NCBI RefSeq assembly: GCF_030052815.1
Contig: NC_079496.1
Location: 72,653,652 to 72,717,651 of the forward strand
Length of the DNA stretch: 64,000 nt
Direction of reading: 5' to 3'
Source: Hevea brasiliensis
Taxonomy: Eukaryota > Streptophyta > Magnoliopsida > Malpighiales > Euphorbiaceae
In this document: piece by piece, positions 12,501-25,918 of the stretch
Position numbering within the stretch: position 1 is the stretch's first letter
How the letters are laid out: each line of letters begins with the position of its first letter
Position numbers and translations under genes: made by a program
Notes under the pieces: model-generated
Databases searched by the model: none
What the model saw: only the letters and a program-made list of their open reading frames with translations
What the model was told of the DNA's origin: nothing

Positions 12501-13585
12501 GATGTAGTAGTAAACCATCATCTCTCATAAAAAATTTAGGTTTCTTGCCCTGCTAGATTTCTTTCAGTAGCTTCTGATATTTTTCACCACTCTGAGCAGC
12601 CATTTTGATCTGATCAATCAACACTGGCTGTACATGCCATGCAACTACCATCTGTCCCTCATCATCAACCTCCAAACTGGCATGCTGTGCTTTCAACTCA
12701 TGTACCATGGACAAAGGAGAAACTCTGAGACTTGCCATAGTCTTGTGACTTAAGGCGTCAGCCACCACATTTGCTTTCCCTGGCTAATAGTCTATTAAGG
12801 AATCATAGTCTTTAATCAGTTCTAACCATCTCCTCTGCCTCAAATTCAATTCCTTCTGGGTGCCCAGGTACTTCAAGCTCTTGTGATCTGTGTAGATGTA
12901 GCATTTCTCCCTATACAAATAGTGTCTCCAGATCTTTAGAGCAAAAACAATAGTTGCTAGCTCCAAGTCATGTGTCGGATAGTTCCTCTCATGTGGTTTC
13001 AGCTTATGTGATGCATAAGCAATAACATTTCGATTTGCATCAGTACACAGCCTAACCCATTGTGAGAAGCATCATTATAAACTGTGTATTCTTTACCCGG
13101 TGTAGGTAAAGGAAGGACTGGAGCTTCAGCCAAACACCTCTTCAACTCATCAAAACTCTACTGGCATTTATCTGTCCACTGAACTTTTACATCTTTCCGA
13201 AGCAGCTTGATCAGTGGAGAAGCAAACATAGAAAACCCTTCTACAAATCGGCGATAGTATCCAGCTAAACCCAGAAAACTATGAATTTCTGTGATATTCC
13301 TGGGTGGCTTCCAATTAAGGATAGCTTCCATCTTGCTGGAATCTACTTTGATCCCTTCAACTAACACAACATGTCCTAAGAAAGAGATTTCTTTCAGCCA
13401 AAATTCACATTTCGATAATTTGGCATATAGTTGTTTCTCCCTTAAGGTCTGTAGTACAATTCGCAAATGTCTTCCATGCTCCTCTGCATTCCTTGAATAT
13501 ATCAAAATATCATCAATAAACACTACCACAAATTGGTCGAGATATGGTCTGAAGATAGTGTTCATCAGATCCATAAAAGCAGCTG
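12501..13585 (-). pseudogene. RT C-terminal half and RNase H, element D
   Basis: Minus strand. RT starts at [11 protein letters not shown] at the edge of C, with the FIDD active site near 13507-13530, then [11 protein letters not shown] and [18 protein letters not shown] (thumb/connection) and RNase H with the NDASHNGLG and [10 protein letters not shown] motifs (12860-13090). It ends with the linker containing ADALS. RNase H has a frameshift near 13050-13070, and stops lie at about 13155 and 12783. The missing N-terminal part of RT is partly preserved at 62801-62910. Confidence 0.87.
13581..13585. repeat. target-site duplication of C (agctg), left copy
   Basis: agctg here and at 62801-62805 flank element C exactly, and D's RT frame is restored when one copy and C are removed. 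Confidence 0.92.
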
Positions 13586-16500
13586 TGTAACACCCCTATT
13601 TGCATAGCCTGGTATATTTCACTGTTCCGGTGATCGATGTCGATCCGGACAATTAAGGGGATTAGAACCACACTTAAGGCAACTAGATAACCTATAAACA
13701 CAAATAATTAGCAATTGCTAAATAGTTAGGTATAAATAAGAAAAACAGAACATAAGAAGTTAAATGAGCCGAGAGTCACAGCGATAGGTGACCTTATTGG
13801 GAAGGACTGCGAAGTCATTTTAAACTCAAATTTCGAATTGTAAAATGTGACGCTGCGGTCCTTAGGACCCTTATGAACACAATGAAAAAGAGAAAATCAT
13901 GAAAACAAAACTGTTAAGCCAGTCAAATAATTAAGTCAGGGAGCCAGAAGAAATATAGAATTAATTGCAAACCGGGATGAACCGGCGAGGGGAAATTTGG
14001 TCAATTGACCCCAAGAGCTGACTCCTGATCTAACTGTCAAATAAAATTGGAGAAAAGAAAATTTTGGAATCGAGAATTAAATTAAAGAACTAATAGAAAA
14101 AAAAAAGAAAAAAAATGAAAAAGATGTAGGAAGATGACATCATGCATGACATCATGCATGATGCCATAAACCCTATAATTAAGAAATGAAATTAAATGGA
14201 TTTTTGGGGTCTTCCATAAGACAAAATAAATAAAAGAAAGGAAAAAAAAATTCATTGTCTTCTTCTTCCCTTCCAAGACGTTTTCTCTCTCCTTTAGCTC
14301 TATCTCTCAAACTCCATTAGAGCTCTTAAGTCAAGCTTCATAAACCTTCAATTCCACCATAAAAACCCTACTCTCCAACATTAAATCTTGTAGTTAGACC
14401 TAGATAAGGAGCTTTACAACAAAAAGAAAAAAGAAAGGAAGGAGTTTTGAAGAAAAGGAAATTCTGCATAAAAAGGTTAGTAATCAAATTTGATAAATTG
14501 AGTTTGATTCTTACATTTCTAACTTATTTAGCTTGTAAATATGCTTATAATGAAAAGAAAAAAATTGTGAGGGACCATTACTGAATTTTGGCCAGCATAA
14601 GGGGGAGGGTGATTTGCGTGATTTGGATAGTTTGAATGGGTATATAAACCTTAGTTAGTTGAATGACTATGGTTAAAGGCATGTAATCAAGTAAATGCAA
14701 AAATCAGTGTGAATTAGGGTTTGGACATTAAGATTTAGGGACCAAAAATGTGAAGAAGTGCTAAATGATGTCTTTGACATAGTTTAAGGAAATAAATGGT
14801 CATTTGTGACCTAATTAAGTGTGTTAGAAGTGTTTAAATCAAAGCCAAATTCGGATTGGGTATGCACCATGACCAAAAGTCAACTTTGAGGGACCAAAAA
14901 TGGAATTTTACAAGTCTAATTGGTATGGGACCAATTGGAACTCAAAATAGGCACTAAATGAAACAATTTTCATTTAGGAAGCATGCCCATAAAGTGACCA
15001 AAACCTAGTGAACAAACTGACCAAATTTGAAAATCTGCAGTATGAACAGTAATCGTGTTTGGGTCAGAACTTGAGGTAGGAAAGTCCAAATGACTTGAAA
15101 TTTTACCAGTGGTTAGATGAGATATAGACCTAAAACTTTTATGAAGAACACAAACCCAAATTATGCCATTAACCAAGTTATTTGGCCACTCCAATTTGGT
15201 GACTCAAATTTGCCAGCAGCAGAAAATTACCCAGAATTCTGGGTTGTGTCTAATCCGGCAGCCATGGTTCAAATGGCCATAACTTGAGCTAAAAAACTCT
15301 CATTAAGGTGATTCAAAAAGGAGAATAAACTTAAGACATTAGGGAACATTTTCTATGAAGAAAGTTTTGCCAAATTCCAACAGTAAAGTGACCAATGGAA
15401 CAGTGCAACTTAGGACTCCAAAACTAAAAATTGGCAATTTTGCCTAAAAGACCTAAGTTCTGAGAAAACAACCAAAACCAACCAGTTTGGTGACCAAAAT
15501 GTGGTATGTGGGTAAAGTTGGAATTCCCATACCTATTAAGCGTTAGAAAGTCAATAATTTGACTTGAATAGTGTAGTGAATAGTAACCCAAAACACAAAA
15601 TTTGAAGAACGTCGAGTTTAGCACGCTAGAGTTTGGTAAAAGTGAAGTTAAATTTATTTTTGGATTTATGCTAAGTTATGGTACTGAAACACTGTAAAAT
15701 TGTGTGTTTCAGTTGAAAAGAATACCGGAAAAGAACCCGAGGAAAATGAGTCAAGGCCAAGAGGCGACTCGCTTGAGGTTTGTGCACAACATTACTATGC
15801 TTTAAAATTCATTGATAAAGTGAATGAAATATGTATTTTATATTTGCTTTGAATTGTTGAAAATTTATTTGTGACATTAGTTATGATATTTTGACTTAAA
15901 TTTTTGAATGTTATTGTGTATATTTGAAATGACAATGTTTAACAAATTGTTAAGATAAGTTTTGAAACCACAGTCTCATGACCATATATTTAAACACCTC
16001 ACTAGCACGACTAGTGGGGGTAATTAGTTTCGAATTTTGATTCCTTCTTTGGAGAAGTGTTGAGGTGTGCTAGTAGAAGAGGATGTGAATGGATATCCAT
16101 ATATTTGAGCTAGCTAGCCTTGTGATGTGATTTCTCTTTAGCCTCTGGCTATTGAGATTTTATTTGTTTCGAATGGCATAATCTAAATGTGGGTTTTATG
16201 AAATGTGATTTGATACTTCAAAATGAAATTGTTTGGGATTAAAATCTCATAAATTATATTTTGTGTTTAACTCGAATGGTCAATTCAAATTTTGAATAAA
16301 TGTGATTTTATTTCTGCATTAAGATTATTTTAGTATGTTGTGCACCACTGATTCCTAGTACTCAGCGATAGCTTTTATTGTTATCGCAGATATAGAGACT
16401 AGAGGAGTAGCAGACTGAGCTGCTGAGGATTGCGGATTTATCAGCTTGAAGTCATCGGGTATAATTTATACCCTAACTGTAAATATTTCTTTTGATTTAT

Positions 16501-17097
16501 GTATTGTACATAAATGTATGGACATATAAAATGGGTCTTAAGCAGCTTGTACAAAGTTTGTATGAAGTTTGTAATAAAAATTTAGTTTGAATTTCCCTTG
16601 ATGTAAATTTTGTAATGATGTATATATAAATTGTTTTGTCTCTAATGAAATATGAGTGAAACTATTTTATTTAATTTGAATGAGATGAATTGCTAGTATT
16701 TTGAGGATTATTGAATTTTGGAAATTGAGAAATGTTGATTGTGAAATCTTGAGATTTGAGATTGATTGAGAGTTTGAAGTAGTGGTTGAGAAAAATTTTT
16801 AGAAGTGCTTTTTATAGGTATTTGAAGAACTGTTTTCTCAAAATACAGACGGAACTCTGTCATAATTTTTATAGAATTTGCGGAAAAATAAAATGGGCCA
16901 ACAGTTTTAACTAGTTTTTAATTTCAATTAAATGTTTTAAATACCTATTAGAAAATGCTCACCACTTAACAGAAGTAAGAAAATTTTTTTAAAATCCCTT
17001 GCAGGGTACTTAATGAGTTATCGGTAGGTGAAGTGCGGTAGTTCATTAGGTATTCTACGGGATCATGTTATGCCTTACAGAGGGGTAAGGTGTGACA
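13586..17097 (+). repeat. 5' LTR of element C (3.5 kb)
   Basis: It begins TGTAACACCCCTATTTGC and ends AAGGTGTGACA; the partner is 21983-22917 + 60237-62800. It contains the shared start module (CACTGTTCCGGTGATCG near 13620), a GATGGGTGACC-like block near 13785, three degenerate modules with CATAACTTG...TGAAATTTTACC...TATGAAGAA (about 14900-15390), and the double hairpin at 16348-16386. No gene is supported inside. Confidence 0.92.
16348..16386 (+). other. double hairpin in 5' LTR of C
   Basis: Stem 1 CTGA/TCAG (16348-16365; the 3' LTR copy has CTAAGT/ACTCAG at 62051-62068), stem 2 CGATAGC/GTTATCG with one G-U pair (16366-16386; 3' copy CGATAGC/GCTGTCG at 62069-62089). It is followed by CAGATA where other families have CAGGTA. 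Confidence 0.55.
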
Positions 17098-17105
17098 TGT
17101 TTTAG

Positions 17106-17117
17106 TGGTATCAAAGC
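17106..17117 (+). other. primer-binding site (initiator Met-tRNA), element C
   Basis: TGGTATCAAAGC, one substitution from TGGTATCAGAGC, eight bases after the LTR end. Confidence 0.85.
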
Positions 17118-17286
17118 AAAATTTTTAAAGTGTGTTTTAACTTATGAATTTGTGTCTTTCCTTGTTAAGTACAACTGCTCAATGTTCATATTTGTTACAT
17201 ACAGTGCATTACATCATAAATATGAACTAACGGAGGGAAATCTCCATGTGTTACTTGTTCAGGAGATACCCTAACTTCAGACTGAA

Positions 17287-18478
17287 ATGGAAGAAGGGGA
17301 TCGCTCAGTTGAGCAGTCTATTGAAGCTGAGGCATAGGGGGAAGCCCCAGCTTTACCGAATGTCAGTGGGTCAGTAGCACCAGCCCCGCAAATGCTGCAA
17401 TTTCCTGCACAGTTCACACAGCAGATGGCTGCGATGTTTCAATAAATGGCTGGGGGTATGGCTGGGGGTATGCCTGCTCAAGCTTCACCTCAGACACCTG
17501 TGGCACAACCACTGCTTCCAGCCAGACAGTATGATAAATTACTAAAGTATGGGGCTGTAGAATTTAAGGGTACAGTGGACCCTTTAGGGGCAAAGCAATG
17601 GCTTGAAAGAATGGACAGAGTATTTAAGAAGCTGCACTGCCAATATGAACTAAAGTTTGAGTATTCTGTGTCGCTACTGCAAGGGGATGCGTATGATTGG
17701 TGGAAGACCATCCCCCACAGCTTGGCTAAACCACCAGTGCTGACATGGGATGACTTCATCAGAGAACTCAGACAGAAATACATCCCAGATGCATATGTTG
17801 ATGAGAAACTGCAATAATTTTTGAGTTTGAAATAAGGGAATAGATCAGTGGTAGAGTATGAGAGGGAGTTCTCCCGCTTAAGTCATTATGCAGGGAGTCT
17901 CCTTACTACCAGCAAGGCAAGGTGCAAGAGATTTGAGATGGGTTTGAAGCCTAGCATAAGGATGCAAGTTGTGGGATTTCGACACAGTAATTTTTCAGAA
18001 CTTCTGTCTCAAGCACTTGAGCTGGAGAGAATTGAATAAGAAGCAACCCCAGTGAAAGAAAAATCAGAGAAAGCTGAGAAATCAGAAAAAGACAAGGGGG
18101 AAAAGTTAGTAGAATAGAGTTCTGGTGGGACTTCTAGGAAGAAGAAGAAATTTAGTGGACCCAGCAGGGGTCTTTGGTAGGGGTAGATTTTCGGGATGAG
18201 AGACCCTAGGTGCAGTCGTGATCGGCGAGGATTCACATTCGCTGCCTCGTGAGACTTATGGCAAGATTCATGGGGGAGAGTGTTATTAGGCCACTTTGGA
18301 GCTCGCTTTAGCTGAGGCAAGGGTCATTTAGCAAGAGATCGCACTAGTGCTCGTCTTGAGAAATGGTCGGCTCAACTACTACCGAGGGATCTATTCAGAG
18401 TCCTGCTCCCAGAGGTTCACAGTCAGTTGACAGAGGAAAAGGCAGAGGTAGAGGCCGCTTGAGCGATCGAGAACACGA
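17287..18478 (+). pseudogene. gag of element C
   Basis: It starts MEEGDRSVEQS at 17287, which matches B's gag start. A Met/Gly/Ala-rich stretch (MAGGMAGGMPAQ) is followed by capsid (LLKYGAVEFKG, SLLQGDAYDWW, TWDDFIRELRQKYIP, VVEYEREFSRLSHYA, RCKRFEMGLKP) and a Lys/Glu-rich linker. The zinc knuckles (about 18240-18350) survive only as remnants: ETYGKIHGGECY with two cysteines of the first box lost, then GKGHLARD. Stops occur at about 17332, 17443, 17815, 17833, 18037 and 18115. The last 300 bp are rich in TCGG/TCGA strings where CAG/CTG codons would be expected, as in A2. Confidence 0.85.
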
Positions 18479-19970
18479 TTGGTCGATCGGCCAGAAAGTG
18501 CTTCAGTCATGGTTTATTCAATGAGACAACGAGAAGAGGCTGAGACTTCCGATGTAGTAGCTGGTATATTTTCTATCTCTGATCAAGAAGTATTTGTATT
18601 GTTTGATCCAGGTTCAACCCATTCATATGTTAGTGCTAGCATAGTCAGTTCACTTGTTGTTTTATGTGTGCAAATGAGTTTTGAAGTGCTAGTAACTAGT
18701 CCATTAGGACAAGAGGTTTGGGTCTACATAATTTATAGGGACTGTCCTTTGGTGATCCAAGGACATGTTTTCCTGTCAGACTTGATTGAAATGCCCTTTA
18801 GAGAGTATGATATTATCTTAGGCATGGATTGGTTAGCCAGGCATCATGCCATGATTGACTGTAGACTGAAGAGAGTCACTTTTGGTCTCCCTCTGTACGG
18901 TGATGTGGTAATACATGGGGCGAGGCATTTACTGCCATCAAACATCATTTCGGCTGCACTAGCCATAAGGATGATCAGAAAGGGGTGTGAAGCATACTTG
19001 GCACATGTGATAGACACCCAAGTGGGGAGTCTAACACTAAGAGACATCCCTACTATATGTGACTTTTCGGATGTATTTCCTGATGAATTGCCAGGATTAC
19101 CTCCAGAAAGAGAAGTACAGTTTGAAATTGATGTTATGCCTGGTGTGAACCCAATCTCTATAACACCATATAGAATGGCACCTACAGAATTGAAAGAGTT
19201 GAAAGTACAGTTGCAAGAGCTGCTTGATAAGGGCTTTATTTGCCCTAGTGTGTCACCTTGGGGAGCGCCAGTGTTGTTTGTTAAGAAGAAGGATGGCACT
19301 CTCCGCTTATGTATTGACTACCGACAGTTGAATAAGGTGACAATAAAGAATAGATATCCATTGCGCTGCATTGATGACTTGTTTGATCAGTTGAGAGGTG
19401 CAGCTGTATTCTCCAAAATTGACCTGAGATCAGGTTATTATCAGTTGAAAGCACAAGAGCAAAGTATTCCTAAAACTGCCTTCAGAACCTGTTATGGCCA
19501 TTATGAGTTCTTAGTCATGCCATTCGGGTTAACTAATGCTCCGGCTGCTTTTATGGATCTGATGAACACTATCTTCAAACCATACTTTGACCAGTTTGTT
19601 GTGGTATTCATTGATGATATATTAGTCTATTCGAGGAATGCAAAAGAGCATGATAGACATCTGTGGATTGTACTGCAAACTTTAAGGGAGAAATAGCTAT
19701 ATGCCAAATTGTCGAAGTGTGAATTTTGGCTAAAAGAAATATCTTTCTTGGGGCATGTAGTATCAGAAGAGGGCATCAAGGTAGATCCAAGAAAGATTGA
19801 AGCTGTCCTTAATTGGAGGCCACCCAGAAATGTCACAGAGATTCGCAGTTTTTTGGGTTTAGCTGGATACTACCGTAGATTTGCAAAGGGATTTTCCATG
19901 TTGGCATCTCCATTGACTAAGCTACTTTGAAAAGATGTAAAATTTTAGTGGACAGATAAATGCCAACAGA
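18479..19970 (+). pseudogene. protease and reverse transcriptase of element C
   Basis: The frame is open from 18479 to 19696. Aspartic protease: [10 protein letters not shown] at about residues 41-50, with the flap-side motif [14 protein letters not shown] near residues 115-128. RT: the [17 protein letters not shown] finger region, [27 protein letters not shown] and [11 protein letters not shown] stop (TAG, 19694-19696) replaces the Gln codon that D keeps at this site. Downstream the RT continues ([25 protein letters not shown]) to two more stops, TGA at 19928-19930 and TAG at 19946-19948. D reads sense codons at both. The other two domains lie upstream in gag and downstream. Confidence 0.9.
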
Positions 19971-20395
19971 GTTTTGATGAATTGAAAAGATGTTTGACTG
20001 AAGCTCCAGTCCTGACTTTACCTACACTGGGTAAAGAATATACAATTTACAGCGATGCTTCCCACAATGGGCTAGGTTGTGTGTTGATGCAAGATTGGAA
20101 TGTCATTGCCTATGCATCACGCCAGCTAAAACCGCATGAGAGGAATTATCCAACACATGACTTGGAGCTTGCAGCTATTGTGTTTGCTCTTAAGATCTGG
20201 AGACATTATTTGTATGGGAAAAAGTGTTACATCTACACAGATCATAAGAGTTTGAAGTATTTCGGCACCCAGAATGAGCTGAATTTGAGACAGAGGAGAT
20301 GGTTAGAGTTAATAAAAGACTATGACTGTCTGATAGACTATCAGCCAGGGAAAGCTAATATTGTGGCTGATGCCTTAAGTCGCAAGACTATGGCA
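19971..20395 (+). pseudogene. RNase H domain of element C
   Basis: Continues the RT frame after the stops and is part of an open stretch at 19982-21238. Motifs are the first catalytic Asp in [10 protein letters not shown], the [13 protein letters not shown] helix and the Asp in YTDHKSLKY, ending with [14 protein letters not shown], the usual RNase H / integrase linker. It degrades the RNA strand of the RNA-DNA hybrid in reverse transcription. Confidence 0.9.
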
Positions 20396-21932
20396 AGTCT
20401 ATGGGTTACTCCTTTGTCTTTGGTATATGAGTTAAGATCATTGCATGCCAGCTTAGAGATTAATGATGATGGGCAAACAGCAGTTGCATGGCATGTACAG
20501 CCAGTGTTGATTGATCAGATCAGAATGGCTGCTCAGAATGATCAGAAGTATCAAAAGCTATTGGAAGAAATCAGGCAGGGCAAGAAACTAGAATTCTCAA
20601 TCAAAGATGATGGTCTACTATTACACCAGGGCAGAATGTGTGTTCCTAATGATATCGATTTGAGGCAAATCATTTTGAAGGAAGCACATGAGTCTCCTTT
20701 TGCCATGCACCCTGGTGAAACAAAAATGTATAGAGGACTAAAGGAGCATTACTGGTGGATGGGTATGAAGACAGATGTGGCAGAGTTTGTTTCCAAATGC
20801 CTAACTTGTCAGCAAGTGAAGGCAGAGCATAAAGTATCCATTGGATTGTTACATCCACTACCAGTACCAGAGTGGAAATGGGAGAGAATAACAATGGATT
20901 TTGTGATGGGACTTCCGAGGACACAGAAGGGTCATGATGCAGTATGGGTCATTGTTGACAAACTAACCAAGTCTGCTCATTTTTTGTCAGTCCAGATGGA
21001 CTACAGTTTAGAAATATTGGCCAAGTTGTACATTGATGAGATTGTGAGACTGCATGGAGTGCCAATATCCATCGTATCAGACAGAGATCCTAGGTTCACT
21101 TCTAGATTATGGGGTAGTCTTCAGAGAGCCCTAGGAACTAGATTGAACTTCAGTACTGCATTCCACCCACAGACAGATGGCCAGTCTGAGAGGGTAATTC
21201 AGATCTTGGAGGATATGCTACGGGCTTGTGTGATTTAGTTTGAGGGTAGTTGGGATACACACTTGCCTTTGATTGAGTTGCTTACAACAACAGCTACCAA
21301 TCAAGCATTGGGATGCCTCCATATGAAGCTTTGTATGGCAGAAAATGTGGAACCCTATTGTGTTGGGATGACGTGGGTGAAAGAAAGATGATTGGACCCG
21401 AAATTGTTTAACAAACTGAAGAGAAAATCAGGGTGATTCGAGATCGACTTAAGACTGCATCAGATCGTCGAAGTACATTGATTTGAAGAGAAGAGATATT
21501 GAGTATGCAATGGGTGAGAAAGTTTTCCTCAAAGTTTCTGCATGGAAAAGAATTATGAGATTCGGCAAAAAAGGGAAACTGAGTCCTCATTTTATCGGGC
21601 CATATGAGGTTCTGGAAAGAGTAGGTCCTTTGGCATATTGTTTGGCACTATCTCTAGAGTTGGAAAAGATACATAATGTCTTCCATGTGTCTATGTTGAG
21701 GACGTATCGATCAGACCCATCTCATGTACTACCAGTAGAGGAAATTGACGTAAATCCAGACCTCACATATGAAGAAGAACCCATAGAGATTCTGGCTTAG
21801 GAGGTAAAGCAGCTACGGAACAAGCAGATACCATTGGTAAAAGTGCTATGGAACCATCATTCGGGCCAGGAGGCTACTTGGGAACGAGAGGAGGACATGA
21901 GAAGACAGCACCCATAGCTGTTCAGAGATTGA
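20396..21932 (+). pseudogene. integrase and chromodomain-like tail of element C
   Basis: HHCC domain ([12 protein letters not shown] ... [11 protein letters not shown]), core with [18 protein letters not shown] and [12 protein letters not shown] (no intron), stop TAG at 21236-21238. A one-base loss near 21278 shifts the next 200 bp. The frame reopens at 21483-21800 with GKKGKLSPHFIGPYEV and FHVSML, then a stop at 21798, then VKVLWNHHSGQEATWER and the natural end near 21932. The tail is the chromodomain-like region of Tekay elements. Confidence 0.88.
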
Positions 21933-21941
21933 TACCAGGTA

Positions 21942-21982
21942 AAATTTCGATACGAAATTTATTTTAAGGGGGGGGGGAGAAT
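21942..21982 (+). other. inverted repeat plus polypurine tract, element C
   Basis: AAATTTCG (21942-21949), three bases, CGAAATTT (21953-21960), then a run of ten G and AGA (21968-21980), then AAT and the 3' LTR. The G run is the primer for plus-strand synthesis. The palindrome before it is shared with A1, A2 and B with a different spacer. Confidence 0.8.
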
Positions 21983-22917
21983 TGTAACACACCTATTTGC
22001 ATAGCCTGGTATATTTCACTGTTCCGGTGATCGATGTCGGTCCGAACAATTAAGGGGATTAGAACCACACTTAAGACAACTAGATAACCTATAAACACAA
22101 ATAATTAGTAATTGCCAATTAGTTAAGTATAAATAAGAAAAACAGAACATAAGAAGTTAAACGAGCCAAGAGTCACAGTGATGGGTGACCTTCTTGGGAA
22201 GGACTGCGAAGTCGTTTTAAACTCAAATCTTGAACCGTAAAATGTGATGCTGCGGTCCTTAGGACCCTTATGAACACAGTGGAAAAGGGAAAATCACGAA
22301 AAAGAACTGTTAAGCCAGTCAAATAATTAGGTCAGGGAGCCAGAAGAAATATGGAATTAACTGCAAACCGGGATTAACCGGCGAGGGGCAATTTGGTCAA
22401 TTGACCCCGAGAGCTGACTCCTGATCTAACTGTCAAATAAAATCGGAGAAAAGAAAATTTTGGAATCGAGAATTAAATTAAAGAACTAATAGAAAAAAAA
22501 GAAAGAAAATGAAAAAGGTGTAGGAAGATGACATCATGCATGATGACATAAATCCTGTAATTAATAAATGAAATTAAATGGATTTTTGGGGTCCTCCATA
22601 AGACAAAATAAATAAAAGAAAGGGAAAAAAATTCATTATCTTCTTCTTCCCTTCCAAGGCGTTTTCTCTCTCCCTTAGCTCTCTCTCTCAAACTCCATTA
22701 GAGCTCTTAAGTCAAGCTTCATAAACCTTCAATTCCACCATAAAAACCTTACTCTCCAACATTAAATCTTGTAGTTAGACCTAGATAAGGAGCTTGACAA
22801 CAAAAAGAAAAAGAAAGGAAGGAGTTTTGAAGAAAAGGAAATTCTGCATAAAAAGGTTAGTAATCAAATTTGATAAATTGAGTTTAATTCTTACATTTCT
22901 AACTTATTTAGCTTGTA
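21983..22917 (+). repeat. 3' LTR of element C, left part
   Basis: Matches 13586-14535 closely, up to AGCTTGTA, where B begins. The last five bases, ttgta, are the target duplication of B. Confidence 0.92.
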
Positions 22918-25900
22918 TGTAACACCCCTAAGTTCGGTAGTGCGTTCTACTGTTCCGGTGACCAGTGCTGTTCAGATAGCTAGGATGCCTAGAACTACAC
23001 TTCGTTATGTGTGAGGAGACATAAAATAATGAAATACAAGAAAAGAAAATACAAGAAAAGCAAAGGAAAAATAATAGAAAAGAAATGTAACCAAGTTAAG
23101 CGAGCCGAGAACCCTAGCGATGGGTGACCGCACTGGGAAGTCACGGCGTGGGCCGTTGACTAGCCCTGGACCGCGGGGAACCCTGGAAAATATTTTTTGG
23201 ACTTAAAGAGACATCAATTGAAGTATAAATATCATTAGAAATATCAAAGAAAAATTAAATAATTAGTACAAAGAAAAGTGAGAAATCGAAAAACGGACAA
23301 AACCTGGTGTTACCGAAAAATCGAAAATGCAACCCGAACAGGGACATTATGGTCATTTGACATCCTAAATTGTCTTTTGACCTAAATGTCCATTAAAAAT
23401 AAATAATATTACACTTAGAAAATAAAATGAAGAATTAATTTGGTGGTACCTAATGTAAATAGCCAAAAGTGGAGTGAAAATTGTGTAAATAACACATTTA
23501 ACATATAAAATGATTAAACTAAAGTGAGTGGACCACTAATGAATAAACTAAGGATTATAATATGTGTTAGTGGGCAGATTTCTCCACTAAACACTTCATC
23601 TTCAAGCTTGAGAATCATCCATGCCGTAAATGAAAAGCTCCCAAAACCTCCATGGCTATTTTTCTTTAAGCTTCATGCACTCCTTCAATTTACCTCCAAT
23701 CACCTAGGTAGCTTCACTAAAAATTGTCCTCACATCACAAGGAAGAGCTTGATACCAAAATCAAGAAGTTTAGTGAAGGTTTAACAAGTCCCAACCAAAG
23801 GTAAGTTTGTATTTTTGAACATTGCTTTGTTAAACTTTGTATACTTGTTATGGGTGTTTGAATTGTGAAGAAAATTTTCAAGTTTGAGGAGTTCTTGATA
23901 TATCAATTTTGGACAGCCATAGAATTGTATGTTTAATGAAATATTCATACATATATTTGATGAGAAATTATTTGATTAGGGTGATTTAATGTGCTAGTAA
24001 ATTATTCCACATGTATATGGTGATTGTGCACTTGGAATGGAAATTGATGAAGTGTAGGACACTTTGGCATTGTGGAACAATTCGGCAGCCTTGGGACTCT
24101 TTGATAAATGTATGAGTTCATGAAGATATTGGTAGAATTATGACATTGAGGATTGATGGATATGTATATGAATTAGTTGTGTAAAGTGTATGTAAAAACT
24201 AGAAATGTTTATGTGTATATGTGATTGTATTTGGACTTTGGGAATTAGAGTTTTATTTGGTGTATTGAGGGTGTTCGTAATCTGCCCAAAATGACTTTAA
24301 AATGAAGTGGTATATGGTTTTGGTAATGTACCAAAACAGAATTGATAAGGGAAGTGGACATATAGTAAGGTAAATGTGTCATTGATATATGTTTAAGCAA
24401 GGTAATTAAGGGCAGTATGCATTTTAGCCTATAACTTTAAATGTGTAACTTTAATTGGTATGAGACCAATTGGAGGTGAAACTAGTCATAAAATGTGCCA
24501 ACTTTCATTAAGAAAGCATACCAAAATTCTGCTTGCAAGGTGACATGAAAAATGACCAATTCGGATTAAGTGCAAGTGAAACCTAAAAACTGACCAATTG
24601 GGCAGCAGTTAATGTATAGGCCATAACTCACTCAAACAGGTCCAATTGACCTGAAATTTTAACCATGAATACTTAAGATCCATACCTACAAGTCTTATGA
24701 AGACACCAAAGCCCAGAAATGACCATAAGCAAGTCAAACAACTTGCACAAGTTCGGGTCCAAAAACTGGCCGAACCAAAGTTGACCAAATTGACCTAAAA
24801 TGACCAAATTTGATGTCGTTTGACCAGCAACAGTAAAATGACTATAACTTGGTCTACATAACTCGGATTGACCTAAAATTTTGCCCCAATCTACAAGTTT
24901 GTAGTTTTGACCGAAACCCGAAAACCGACGAAATTAGGTTGTCCGGCTAGGTCAAACTAGTATCCCGGAATCCAGCAAGTTGAATTAAAATGCACTAAAC
25001 AAGGAAATGAGTTTGGTAAAACGTACCAATCCTAAAATACTATCGAATGTGACATATTAGTGACACTAAAACCTAGTTTACCTAGAACGCATCGAGGGTC
25101 GATATATTGGTTGATTAAGCAAATAAGGGTATTCAGTGAATTACTTATCGAACATTATTGTTAGAGATAATTTAATTTTGTACTGAAACACTTCAAATTG
25201 TGTTTCTCAGTTAGCAAGGACTCAGGGAAAGGGAAGGAAACACTGAGTCCAGACTAGGAGACAGTCATCAGAGGTTTATGCACAACTAGTTTTTAACTGA
25301 TTTTGTTTGAATATTTCATATGATTAAATGACATATTTTTCTTATGTATTATGTTTAACAAGCATTGGATTTAATTCAATGATTATTGAAAATTGTTATA
25401 GTATGTATGAATTTAGCTTTGTGAAATGGTATTTCCACAAGTATTAAGCATTGTTATGGCTTGAATAAATTATGTTTTGGAAATTTGTGATAGAACATGT
25501 TTTGAATTGTGATGGTAATTTTCATGGAAAAATGCAAATTTATGATTTGAATTGTGATGAGCATAAAAATTATTGGATATTGGAATTGACTTTGAATTGA
25601 ATTATATTGTGATTTATGCTCACTAAAAGGATTGTGATATTATTTTATATCTCACTATAGATGCTTGACTAGGTTATTACCCGTCTCTCTCATTAGTTGA
25701 GAAGACAATGGAGTTAGTTGTGTTTTGATTACCATGGTACGTGCACAGGCTTAGATTTTCCTCTGATTTGAGGTTAGATCTAAGTTTATTTTATCGTTAT
25801 GGCCCTTGCGGAGGATTCATTATTGTGATGGTACTGTGCACGATGATTCGACCTCCCCGACCATAGGGAGTTAGAATCACATCGAAGATGGCCCTATCGG

Positions 25901-25918
25901 ATTAGTCTTGCATAGTTA

